DNA from: Streptomyces yatensis
GTDB taxonomy: Bacteria; Actinomycetota; Actinomycetes; Streptomycetales; Streptomycetaceae
DNA: 64,000 bases
Direction of reading: 5' to 3'
Assembly (NCBI RefSeq): GCF_018069625.1
Contig: NZ_CP072941.1
Coordinates: 5,456,001-5,520,000, forward strand
The notes below the pieces were generated by a model. It did no database searches. It had not been told where the DNA came from and saw nothing but the letters and a program-made list of their open reading frames with translations. Shown piece after piece: positions 24,291 to 31,101 of this stretch (position 1 is the first letter of the stretch; each line of letters opens with the position of its first letter). A program made the translations under genes and the position numbers.

Positions 24291-24788
24291 GTGGAAGCTC
24301 CGTATGCCCCGGGAAGTCTCATTGTCCTGGTCGGCCCGCCTGGAGCGGGCAAGTCCACCTACGCCCGCCGTCACTTCCCCACCGGCCGTCTGTGCCTGGA
24401 CGACTTCCGCCAGATGGCGACCGACGACGCTGCCGACCAGTCGGCCACACCCACGGCAGCCCAGATCCAGAACCTCCTGCTGGAAGCCCGGCTCGCACGC
24501 GGGCTGACCACCGTCGTGGACAGCACCAACGTGCTGCCCCACGTCCGCGCCGGGCTCCTCGCCCGCGCCCGCTACTACCAGCGCCCCGCCGTGGCCATCC
24601 TCTTCGAACTGCCGCTGGCCATCTGCCAGGCACGCAACACCGCCCGCACCCGCCAGGTCCCGCAGGACGTGGTGCACGAGCTGCACCAGATGACCCCCAC
24701 AGCCGAGCAGCTGGCTACCGAAGGATTCACCAACATCCGCACCGTCAGCCTCGCACAGACCCCGGCACACCTAGGGCGGACCTCATGA
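24291..24788 (+). CDS. P-loop kinase (polynucleotide kinase / zeta-toxin-like fold)
   Basis: GTG 24291 is the only fitting start (the nearby ATG is out of frame). The 165-residue protein has Walker A GPPGAGKS at 15-22, a D-D-F-R segment (CLDDFRQM) and a second strand VVDSTNV, followed by the lid arginines RNTARTRQVPQDVV. This is the pattern of small AAA_33/PNK-like kinases that phosphorylate a nucleic-acid end or small molecule. In a mobile element it might repair tRNA or DNA ends or serve as a toxin-like kinase. It overlaps the next gene by 4 bp. Confidence 0.8.
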   Translation: MEAPYAPGSLIVLVGPPGAGKSTYARRHFPTGRLCLDDFRQMATDDAADQSATPTAAQIQNLLLEARLARGLTTVVDSTNVLPHVRAGLLARARYYQRPAVAILFELPLAICQARNTARTRQVPQDVVHELHQMTPTAEQLATEGFTNIRTVSLAQTPAHLGRTS

Positions 24789-25105
24789 TCAGCCGCATCC
24801 TGGCCCGCCGACGGCTGGAGATCGTGTACCACGCGGCGTGGTTCTCCCACCCGATCGGTAAACGCCCCATCGGCCCCCGGCCCATGGTCGGCCTTCACCG
24901 GCTGCCTGATCCCGACTGCCCCACCTGTGAGGGCGACGGCAGCGTGATGATCCGCAGCGCCTGGGACCCGGAAGAGCCGGACTTCGAGGACTGCCACTGC
25001 GCGCCCTTCCTGCCGCTGGTGACGCTGTGGCTGCCGAAATGGGCCGACACCACCCGCTTCCGCCGCCGCAACCGGCCCGGCTACAGCGATGAACCGCCCT
25101 TCTAG
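24785..25105 (+). CDS. Hypothetical protein with cysteine cluster (106 aa)
   Basis: ATG 24785 overlaps the kinase stop. The protein has CPTCEGDGS (about 46-54) and CHC (about 75-77), a possible zinc site resembling a J-protein zinc finger half. Aromatic and basic residues surround it. It is coupled to the kinase gene and may be its partner. Family unknown to me. Confidence 0.65.
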   Translation: MISRILARRRLEIVYHAAWFSHPIGKRPIGPRPMVGLHRLPDPDCPTCEGDGSVMIRSAWDPEEPDFEDCHCAPFLPLVTLWLPKWADTTRFRRRNRPGYSDEPPF

Positions 25106-25124
25106 ACCGAGAGGACCGAAGCGC

Positions 25125-25427
25125 GTGACGGACACCGTGACCGTGAAGCTCCACGTGGAAGAGAAGCCCGACATCGTCTATCGGGACAGGGTGATCATCA
25201 CGCCCGAGATCATCACCTTCATCTACAAACTCGACTCAACCGAACCCGTCAACGGGATCTGGCCCATCCGTGCCGAGGTCTACGGGCGCCGTCGCATGGT
25301 CCGCCCGGGCAGGTGGAGCTTCAACAGCCCGGCTCGGAAAACCGAGTGGTTCTACCAGGGGTGGCCGGAGCACTGGCCCGCCTGGCTCATTGACCTCGGA
25401 GCCGAACACCGCCCGCACCAGCCCTGA
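25125..25427 (+). CDS. Hypothetical beta-rich protein (100 aa)
   Basis: I choose GTG 25125 behind GAGGAC; an alternative ATG at 25089 would overlap the preceding gene and add 12 basic residues. The sequence alternates charged and hydrophobic residues (VTVKLHVEEKPDIVYRD) and ends tryptophan-rich (WFYQGWPEHWPAWLIDL). No recognised domain. Confidence 0.6.
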   Translation: MTDTVTVKLHVEEKPDIVYRDRVIITPEIITFIYKLDSTEPVNGIWPIRAEVYGRRRMVRPGRWSFNSPARKTEWFYQGWPEHWPAWLIDLGAEHRPHQP

Positions 25428-25443
25428 CATCCCTGCTCAAACC

Positions 25444-25490
25444 CGGGGAGGCGGCCTCCGCCCAAGGACAGCCCGCCGCCCCGGCTTCCC
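25444..25490. repeat. Dispersed AICE hairpin element, copy 2
   Basis: GGGGAGGCGG...CCGCCGCCCC carries one stem mismatch relative to copies 1 and 3 and the same loop core (CAAGGACAGC), followed by GGCTTCCCCTGC. It lies between the genes ending at 25427 and starting at 25600. Confidence 0.8.
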
Positions 25491-25599
25491 CTGCTCATCC
25501 TGCGCGCCGGGCTCCCCGCACCACCCCGCCTCCTGCGCCCCCCTGCTCGTCCTGACGAACCTCGAAGTCAATCGCTGACGCTTTGGAAAGGGACCCCTC

Positions 25600-25947
25600 A
25601 TGCCCATCATCGGCCCCGGCCCCGACGACCCCGAGTACGACAACTGGGACCCCTCCTGGCGGCATCAGGACACCCCGTTCCGCCGCTGGCTATTGGAAAA
25701 ACTCACGGAGGCGGGCTGGAGCTTCGCGGCCGAAACCGCCACCAGCTCCGCTCCCGCCAACCGCTACCACGGGCTCACGGACATCGACGCGGGAAACCTC
25801 GCCAGCCTCATTGGCTGTAGTCCCGACGAGGTACGCGCCGCACACAAGGCAGACCTCGCCGACTGGCGACAGGAGCAGCAGCTCCGCGATCACCCCGACC
25901 TTGCAGTCCTCGACGTGGACCTGGACCGCCTCTGGCGCCGCTCCTGA
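25600..25947 (+). CDS. AICE hypothetical protein (115 aa)
   Basis: ATG 25600 follows GGAAAGGG. The protein is acidic and tryptophan-rich at the N-terminus (DNWDPSWRHQDTPFRRW) with a helical C-terminus (SPDEVRAAHKADLADWRQEQ) ending RLWRRS. No known motif. It stands alone between two hairpin-repeat copies. Confidence 0.65.
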   Translation: MPIIGPGPDDPEYDNWDPSWRHQDTPFRRWLLEKLTEAGWSFAAETATSSAPANRYHGLTDIDAGNLASLIGCSPDEVRAAHKADLADWRQEQQLRDHPDLAVLDVDLDRLWRRS

Positions 25948-25983
25948 CCTGAAACCCCTGAGACACCACACCTAGATACGCCC

Positions 25984-26030
25984 GGGGCGGCGGCCTCCGA
26001 CCAAGGACAGCCCGCCGCCCCGGCTTCCCC
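25984..26030. repeat. Dispersed AICE hairpin element, copy 3
   Basis: A perfect 10-bp stem GGGGCGGCGG/CCGCCGCCCC has loop core CAAGGACAGC. It lies 35 bp before the start of the primase-polymerase gene. Confidence 0.8.
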
Positions 26031-26064
26031 TGCCCATCCACAACGGAACAGGAGAACCCCAAGC

Positions 26065-26973
26065 ATGGCCCAACCCACCCCCATCCGGCGAGACGACCCC
26101 GCCCACAACCTCCTGCGGACCGGGCTCGAACTGGCCAAGACCGGGGTGCCGGTGCTGCCGCTCCGCCAGGGCAAGGTGCCGTTCGGGAACTGCCGCACTT
26201 GCACAGGCCGCCCACCCGCCTGCGGTGGACGGCCCAACATGAAGGCACCCGGCACCTGCCAGTGCCCCGCCGTCTGCCACGCCTGGGCAGCCGCGACCAC
26301 CGACCCCATCGTGATCACCTCCCCCGCATGGGCCCCGGCCTGGCGCCAGGCCGTCGCCGTCGCCTACCACCCGGGAGGCGCCGGGCTGACCGTGGTGGAC
26401 CTGGACAACGCCGCTGCCGTCGCATGGGCCCGGCAAACCCTCCCGGTCACCCGGACCGTGCCGACCACACGCGGCGAGCACTGGATCTACCGAGGAACGA
26501 TGCCCTCGGCCAACCAGGTCCGGCCCGGCGTGGACATCAAGTCGCGCATGGCCTACGCCCGCTGGCTCGGCCCCGGCAACGGCACCATGACCAACCTGCC
26601 GTCCACCGTCCGTGCCCTGCTGGGCAAGGAAGAGACCACCCCCGCCCGCGGCGCCGTGGTCTCTTCGTCTCCGGCCCGCGCCGAGTGGGACCGGACCGTG
26701 GCCACCGGGTGCCGGCACACCGAGCGGTACATCCGCACCGGGCTGCAACGCGGCCTCGACATGGTGCGCTCCCACACCGAATCAGGCGCCGGATCGCAGG
26801 CATTCGGCGTGGCCCGGTTCCTGACAGCCCAGCACACCGAGTGCCCCGGACCGTGCGGACTGGACGTCATCGCGGGCCAGATCATCGCCGCCGCCGTCTC
26901 GGTCGGCGTACCCGAGGCATACGCGGAACGAGCCGTCACCAATGGCCTCAACGGCTTGGGAGCGGCCACATGA
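26065..26973 (+). CDS. Bifunctional primase-polymerase (prim-pol), RepSA-like role
   Basis: The 302-residue protein starts at ATG 26065 behind AGGAG. It has the archaeo-eukaryotic prim-pol layout: LAKTGVPVLPLRQGKVP at the N-terminus, a Cys-rich insertion (CRTCTGRPPAC...CQCPAVCHAW) probably binding zinc, the metal-site strand LTVVDLDN (about 110-117), and TTRGEHWIYRG with the catalytic-histidine strand. A helical C-terminus follows. It probably starts replication of the excised circle. It overlaps the next gene by 4 bp, and a DUF3987 protein follows, the usual AICE replication pair. Confidence 0.88.
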   Translation: MAQPTPIRRDDPAHNLLRTGLELAKTGVPVLPLRQGKVPFGNCRTCTGRPPACGGRPNMKAPGTCQCPAVCHAWAAATTDPIVITSPAWAPAWRQAVAVAYHPGGAGLTVVDLDNAAAVAWARQTLPVTRTVPTTRGEHWIYRGTMPSANQVRPGVDIKSRMAYARWLGPGNGTMTNLPSTVRALLGKEETTPARGAVVSSSPARAEWDRTVATGCRHTERYIRTGLQRGLDMVRSHTESGAGSQAFGVARFLTAQHTECPGPCGLDVIAGQIIAAAVSVGVPEAYAERAVTNGLNGLGAAT

Positions 26974-27245
26974 CGACTCGCACGGGAAACCCGCCTCAGG
27001 ACGCCGTACAGGCCCCGTCCGAGACGGCCATAGGCGCGCCGGAAGACGCCGCCCGTCAGGGCGTCCCTTGTGCCTGTGGCTCTGACGCGCAGCGGGGCGA
27101 CGGCCGGTACCCGGTTGCCTGGCTCCACATCACCGCACCGCCGGACTGGCAGGCCATGCCCACCGCCACCTCGAAATGCTTCTGCGGAAGCACCCGCACC
27201 CACCAGACGACCGTCAGCACGAAGGAAGAGAAGAACGCCGCATGA
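26970..27245 (+). CDS. Small Cys-rich protein between replication genes (91 aa)
   Basis: ATG 26970 overlaps the primase stop, and its own stop overlaps the DUF3987 start (both ATGA). It contains CACGSD (about 34-39) and CFCGS (about 69-73), which could form a zinc site, in otherwise hydrophilic sequence. Probably an accessory replication protein; family unknown to me. Confidence 0.68.
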   Translation: MTTRTGNPPQDAVQAPSETAIGAPEDAARQGVPCACGSDAQRGDGRYPVAWLHITAPPDWQAMPTATSKCFCGSTRTHQTTVSTKEEKNAA

Positions 27246-28783
27246 CGACACCCGACACCGATCTGTGGGCGGGCTTCGACGAACAGGCGGCTGAAGCCGT
27301 CACTGGGCCCGTGTGGGACGAACCGGTTCCCCTGGCCCCGCAGCGGGCGCTTCCGGCGTTCCCCGTGGACGCCCTGCCCGACTGGCTGGCCGACATGGTC
27401 ACCGCCGTCGCCGAGGAGACCCAGACCCCGGCAGACCTGGCCGGATGCCTGGCCCTGTCCGTCATCGCCACGGCGGCCGGCGGCCGGGCCACGGTCTGCG
27501 TGCGGGGACGCTGGCGCGAGCCGGTCAACCTCTACACCGCCGTCGCCCTCGACCCCGGCAACCGCAAGTCCGCCGTCTTCGCCCTGATGACCGAACCGCT
27601 GATGGCGGCGGAGAAGACGCTCGTGGAGCTCTCCGGCCCGGCCCGCGCCGAGGCCGAGACCACCGCGCGCCTGGCCAAGGCCGCCGCCGACAAGGCCGCC
27701 GCCAAAGCCGCGAACGCCGAGCCGGGCCTGCGGGACCAGCTCACCGCCGAGGCCGTCGAACTCGCCCAGGCCGCCGAGGACATCAAAGTCCCCTGCAAGC
27801 CCCAGCTCGTCGCCGACGACGTGACCCCGGAGAACCTGGCCACCCTCCTGGCCGAGCAGGAGGGCCGCATCTCGGTCCTCTCTCCGGAGGGCGGCATCTT
27901 CGACATCATCGCCGGACGCTACAGCGGCACCCCCAACATGGAGGTCTTCCTCAAGGGACATGCCGGGGACATGGTGCGGGTCAACCGGCAGGGCCGCGAC
28001 GCCCAGCACATCGAGCACCCCGCCGTCACCATGGGCCTGGCAGTCCAGCCCGAAGTGCTGGAGTCCATCGGTCAGATCAAGGGCGCGGACGGCCGCGGGC
28101 TGCTCGCCCGCTTCCTGTACGCCCAGCCCGAATCCCTCGTCGGCCGCCGCAACCTTGAGCCCGACCTCATCCCCGACCACGTCGCCGACACCTACACCCA
28201 GCGGCTCAGCGGCCTCGCGTTGGCCATGGCCGGATGGACCGACCCCGCCGTCCTCACCCTCACCCCCGAGGCGGACCAGGTGATGCTCGCCTACCAGAAG
28301 GTCACCGAGTCCAGGATCGGCAAGGGCGGCTCCCTGGCCGGGATCGTGAAGTGGGCCAGCAAGCGGGATGGAGCCGTGGCCCGCATCGCCGGGCTGCTCC
28401 ACCTGGCCACCCACCCCGACCACGGCTGGGCCCGGCCCATCGAGGCCGCGACGCTGGCCGCCGCCACCCGCCTCGGGGACTACTTCACCGTCCACGCTCA
28501 GCACGTCTTCGACTCCATGGGCGCCGACCCCGCCCAGGAAGCAGCCCACCAGGTCCTCACCCACCTCACCGACGCCCGCCTCACCGGCTTCACAAAACGC
28601 GACCTCTTCCGGGGTCTGCCCCGTGGCGACTTCCCCGCCATCGCCGACCTCGACCCTGCCCTGGCGCTGTTGGAGGAACACGGCTGGATCCGCCAGCAGC
28701 CCCAGCCCCCGCGCTCCGGACGCGGCGGCCGGCCACCCTCCCCCCGCTACGACACCCACCCCCGCCTCACCCGAGGCGCCTGA
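27242..28783 (+). CDS. DUF3987-family replication protein (helicase-like ATPase)
   Basis: ATG 27242 gives 513 residues. The family hallmark LDPGNRKSAVF carries an atypical Walker A (GNRKS, 106-110). A long Ala-rich helical segment (about 140-185) precedes PCKPQLVADDVTPENLATLL and the acidic-motif region SVLSPEGGIFDIIAG. The C-terminus has a winged-helix-like end. DUF3987 proteins follow prim-pols in mobile elements and are thought to unwind or load at the origin. A cluster of TGACAGAAC iterons starts 18 bp after its stop, so this protein or the primase may act there. Confidence 0.85.
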   Translation: MTTPDTDLWAGFDEQAAEAVTGPVWDEPVPLAPQRALPAFPVDALPDWLADMVTAVAEETQTPADLAGCLALSVIATAAGGRATVCVRGRWREPVNLYTAVALDPGNRKSAVFALMTEPLMAAEKTLVELSGPARAEAETTARLAKAAADKAAAKAANAEPGLRDQLTAEAVELAQAAEDIKVPCKPQLVADDVTPENLATLLAEQEGRISVLSPEGGIFDIIAGRYSGTPNMEVFLKGHAGDMVRVNRQGRDAQHIEHPAVTMGLAVQPEVLESIGQIKGADGRGLLARFLYAQPESLVGRRNLEPDLIPDHVADTYTQRLSGLALAMAGWTDPAVLTLTPEADQVMLAYQKVTESRIGKGGSLAGIVKWASKRDGAVARIAGLLHLATHPDHGWARPIEAATLAAATRLGDYFTVHAQHVFDSMGADPAQEAAHQVLTHLTDARLTGFTKRDLFRGLPRGDFPAIADLDPALALLEEHGWIRQQPQPPRSGRGGRPPSPRYDTHPRLTRGA

Positions 28784-28800
28784 CACAACCCCCAACCGAC

Positions 28801-29037
28801 CGACAGAACTGACAGAACCCCGACCAGCACCCCCTGACCTGCGGAAATAGCCGGTTCAGCGGCTGTGACAAAACCTCCGGAAACTCTGACAGAACCCAAC
28901 CGACCCGGATGGGCCGTCTGTGACAGAACCCCCTGCCAGGAGGTTCTGTCAGAGTTTTCGCGAGTTCTGTCACAGCCGTCTGTGAGCCCAAACCGGCAGG
29001 TCAGAGCGCTATCACCAGGGTTCTGTCAGTTCTGTCA
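28801..29037. repeat. TGACAGAAC iteron cluster, candidate origin
   Basis: The 9-mer TGACAGAAC occurs at 28810, 28887 and 28921 (with a C-initial variant at 28801), and its complement GTTCTGTCA at 28943, 28964, 29020 and 29029. That is eight units in two facing groups, the axis falling near 28935. The stretch is less G+C-rich than its flanks. It sits between the replication genes and xis, so it may be the replication origin or a control region for xis/int. Confidence 0.78.
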
Positions 29038-29046
29038 CCGAATCCC

Positions 29047-29095
29047 AGGGCAGCGGCCCCCGACCAAGGACAGCCCGCCGCCCTGTTCGCCCATC
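29047..29095. repeat. Dispersed AICE hairpin element, copy 4
   Basis: AGGGCAGCGG...CCGCCGCCCT is a diverged stem with the same CGACCAAGGACAGC loop, located just before xis. Confidence 0.72.
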
Positions 29096-29121
29096 CCCAC
29101 CTGGTTCAACAGGAGTGCCCC

Positions 29122-29349
29122 TTGGACGAATACGGGACCCTTACGCCCTCCGCCACCGACGATCCGACCCTGGTTCTCCTCACGGTCGAGGAGGCTGCCC
29201 GCCGACTTCGCATCGGCCGGACCACATGCTTCGCGCTCATCCGCGCCGGAGAGCTGGAGTCCATCCCGGTTGGCCGTCTCCGTCGTGTCCCCGCGGACGC
29301 GCCCGCCGCATACGTCGCCCGCCGCCGCGCCCAGCAGCGCAGCGCCTGA
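29122..29349 (+). CDS. xis: Excisionase-like HTH protein (Xis)
   Basis: TTG 29122 lies 6 nt after AGGAG. The 75 residues contain a MerR/excisionase helix-turn-helix: LLTVEEAARRLRIGRTTCFA, then LIRAGELESIPVGRLRRVP. A 75-residue size directly ahead of int is the standard pSAM2-like arrangement. It should bend attL/attR so that the integrase excises the element. A hairpin terminator lies between xis and int. Confidence 0.88.
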   Translation: MDEYGTLTPSATDDPTLVLLTVEEAARRLRIGRTTCFALIRAGELESIPVGRLRRVPADAPAAYVARRRAQQRSA

Positions 29350-29361
29350 ATCGCCTCCCTC

Positions 29362-29398
29362 GGAGGGCTGGTCCTACCTGGGGCCAGCCCTCCGTGCT
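29362..29398 (+). terminator. Hairpin between xis and int
   Basis: A 10-bp perfect stem GGAGGGCTGG/CCAGCCCTCC is followed by GTGCTTTTC. It would reduce read-through from xis into int, favouring excess Xis over Int. Confidence 0.65.
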
Positions 29399-29428
29399 TT
29401 TCATCGCACCTCGGTAAGGAGCCCGCCT

Positions 29429-30715
29429 GTGGCAGAGGAAAAGAAGAAGGGCACCCGCCGCGCCAACGGCGAGTCCGCGATCTACTTCGGGAAAGACGGC
29501 CGTTGGCACGCCCGTGTGCCGATGGGCTACAAGGACAACGGGGAGCCGTACCGCCGACACGTGACGCGCCCGACGCGCGACGAACTGGTTGACGAAGTCC
29601 GGCGGCTGGAGAAGGAGCGCGACGCGGGTTCGGCGCGTCAGCCCGGCAAGCCGTGGACGGTCGAGAAGTGGCTTTGGCACTGGGTTGAGAACATCGCCAA
29701 GCCGACCGTCAGCGAGAACACGTACGACGGCTACGAGGTCGCCGTTCGCGTTCACCTGGTGCCCGGTGTCGGCAAGCACCGCCTTGACCGCTTGCAGCCC
29801 GAGCACCTGGAGAGTCTGTATCGCCGCATGCAGGCCAAGGGGGCGCGCAAGGCTGGTACGGCTCACCAGGCTCACCGCACCGCCCGAACCGCTCTGGGGG
29901 AGGCGGTACGGCGCGGCTACGCGGCAAAGAACGCCGCCTCGTTGGCGAAGCCGCCACGGATGGAGGAGGACGAAACAGAGGTAGAGCCCTACTCCGTGGA
30001 AGAGGTTCAAGCCCTGCTGCTCGAAGCCAACAAGCGTCGGAACAGCGCCCGCTGGATGCTGGCGCTGGCGCTCGGACTGCGACAGGGCGAGACGCTCGGA
30101 CTGCGCTGGTCTGACGTTGACCTGGGCAACGAGTATCTGAAGTTGCGGAGAAACCGTCTGCGCCCCAGGTACGAGCACGGATGCCCGGAAGCCTCACCGT
30201 GCGGCAGGAAGGCGGGCTACTGCCCCGGCAAGGTGCAGGTCCGGCGCGAGACCAAGAACACCAAGTCCCGAGCGGGCCGGCGCGCCGTGCCCCTGCCGGG
30301 CCCGCTGGTCGCCATGCTCCGCGCACACGCCGAGACGCAAGAGCGCGAGCGCAAGGCGGCCGGGAACCTGTGGGTTGAGTCGGACTATGTGTTCACCAAG
30401 CCGCTCGGTGGCCCACTGAGCCCGAACACGGACTACCACGACTGGAAGCGGCTGCTGGAAGACGCGGGGGTTCGGGACGCCCGGCTGCACGACGCCCGGC
30501 ACACGGCCGCCACCGTGCTCATGCTGCTCGGTGTCCCGGACCGCGTCATTGATCAGATCATGGGGTGGGAGCCGGGCACGTCCGCAAGCATGCGGGCGCG
30601 GTACCTCCACGTGCCGGACGCCATGCTCAAGGACGTGGCCCGGAAGATCGCAGATGCCATCTGGGGGCCCTCGGAAACGCCCGCTGTGGACAAAAACCAG
30701 GACAACGAGCACTGA
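29429..30715 (+). CDS. int: Tyrosine recombinase (AICE integrase)
   Basis: GTG 29429 behind AAGGAG gives 428 residues; the longer open frame upstream has no integrase character. An arm-binding domain (about 10-65) and core-binding helices (about 75-170) precede the catalytic domain. Its active residues are visible: R218 in LGLRQGE, H354 and R357 in HDARH, W380 replacing the second histidine, and the nucleophile Y392 in RARYLHV. A Cys-rich insertion (GCPEASPCGRKAGYCPGK, 251-268) is typical of this integrase group. It recombines the tRNA-Ser 3' half with the element's attP. Confidence 0.95.
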   Translation: MAEEKKKGTRRANGESAIYFGKDGRWHARVPMGYKDNGEPYRRHVTRPTRDELVDEVRRLEKERDAGSARQPGKPWTVEKWLWHWVENIAKPTVSENTYDGYEVAVRVHLVPGVGKHRLDRLQPEHLESLYRRMQAKGARKAGTAHQAHRTARTALGEAVRRGYAAKNAASLAKPPRMEEDETEVEPYSVEEVQALLLEANKRRNSARWMLALALGLRQGETLGLRWSDVDLGNEYLKLRRNRLRPRYEHGCPEASPCGRKAGYCPGKVQVRRETKNTKSRAGRRAVPLPGPLVAMLRAHAETQERERKAAGNLWVESDYVFTKPLGGPLSPNTDYHDWKRLLEDAGVRDARLHDARHTAATVLMLLGVPDRVIDQIMGWEPGTSASMRARYLHVPDAMLKDVARKIADAIWGPSETPAVDKNQDNEH

Positions 30716-30724
30716 GGGCAACGA

Positions 30725-30763
30725 CGAGGGGCCCCGCTGATCACCAGCGGGGCCCCTCGTTTT
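30725..30763 (+). terminator. Integrase terminator
   Basis: A 15-bp perfect stem (CGAGGGGCCCCGCTG and its complement) with loop ATCAC is followed by TTTT. It separates int from the tRNA gene on the opposite strand. Confidence 0.88.
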
Positions 30764-30779
30764 GCCTGTTCAGGCGAGT

Positions 30780-30833
30780 GCGGAGGATACGAGATTCGAA
30801 CTCGTGAGGGGTTGCCCCCAACACGCTTTCCAA
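30780..30833. other. attR, 54-bp core inside tRNA-Ser
   Basis: It is identical to 8584-8637. On the minus strand it runs from the anticodon loop (TTGGAA) through the variable arm and T arm to one base past the discriminator. The tRNA therefore stays intact after integration. Confidence 0.93.
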
Positions 30834-30865
30834 GCGTGCGCCCTAGGCCTCTAGGCGAATCCTCC
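30781..30865 (-). tRNA. tRNA-Ser (anticodon GGA)
   Basis: The minus strand folds as a class II tRNA: acceptor GGAGGAT/ATCCTCC, anticodon arm CACGC-TTGGAAA-GCGTG with anticodon GGA, long variable arm (TTGGGGGCAACCCCTC) and T arm ACGAG-TTCGAAT-CTCGT. The discriminator is G and CCA is not encoded. It serves as the integration site of the element. Confidence 0.95.
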
Positions 30866-30939
30866 GCCGAGAACAATACAAGACCGGATGCCGTGCTCGC
30901 GAACTCGTTCCCACGGGGTTCGATCCGCTATGGTGGGGC

Positions 30940-31031
30940 GCAGCCCCTCACGTGGCGCTATCTCACCGAACTCCCCCAGGGCCGGAAGGCAGCAAGGGTA
31001 AGTGGGCTCTGGTGGGTGCGTGAGGGGCGCT
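30940..31031 (+). ncRNA. ffs: Signal recognition particle RNA (small bacterial type)
   Basis: The conserved apical domain is plain: CCCAGGGCCGGAAGGCAGCA with a GGAA tetraloop and the asymmetric loop of helix 8. The ends pair as GCCCCTCACG (30944-30953) with CGTGAGGGGC (31020-31029). The hairpin RNA binds Ffh for co-translational protein targeting. Ends are approximate. The place between tRNA-Ser and dnaX is as in other Streptomyces genomes. Confidence 0.92.
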
Positions 31032-31101
31032 TTGCGTCTGCGGGGAGTGTGGGGACGCGGGCGTGGTCCGGTTGTCGGTCGTCCCCGATATCGTCGTAAG
31101 C

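Larger units (their letters stand above)
8584..30833. mobile_element. Integrated conjugative element (AICE) in tRNA-Ser(GGA)
   Basis: The 22.25-kb segment is bounded by identical 54-bp direct repeats at 8584-8637 and 30780-30833; each equals the 3' half of the tRNA-Ser gene from the anticodon loop to the discriminator. The intact tRNA remains at the right end. The element encodes a tyrosine integrase and excisionase at its right edge, a primase-polymerase with a DUF3987 protein for replication, and an FtsK/SpoIIIE-type translocase with Spd-like membrane proteins for transfer. This is the pSAM2/SLP1-type layout. The left 6 kb is cargo and regulators. No relaxase or type IV secretion genes are seen, as expected for double-stranded-DNA transfer in Streptomyces. 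Confidence 0.95.
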
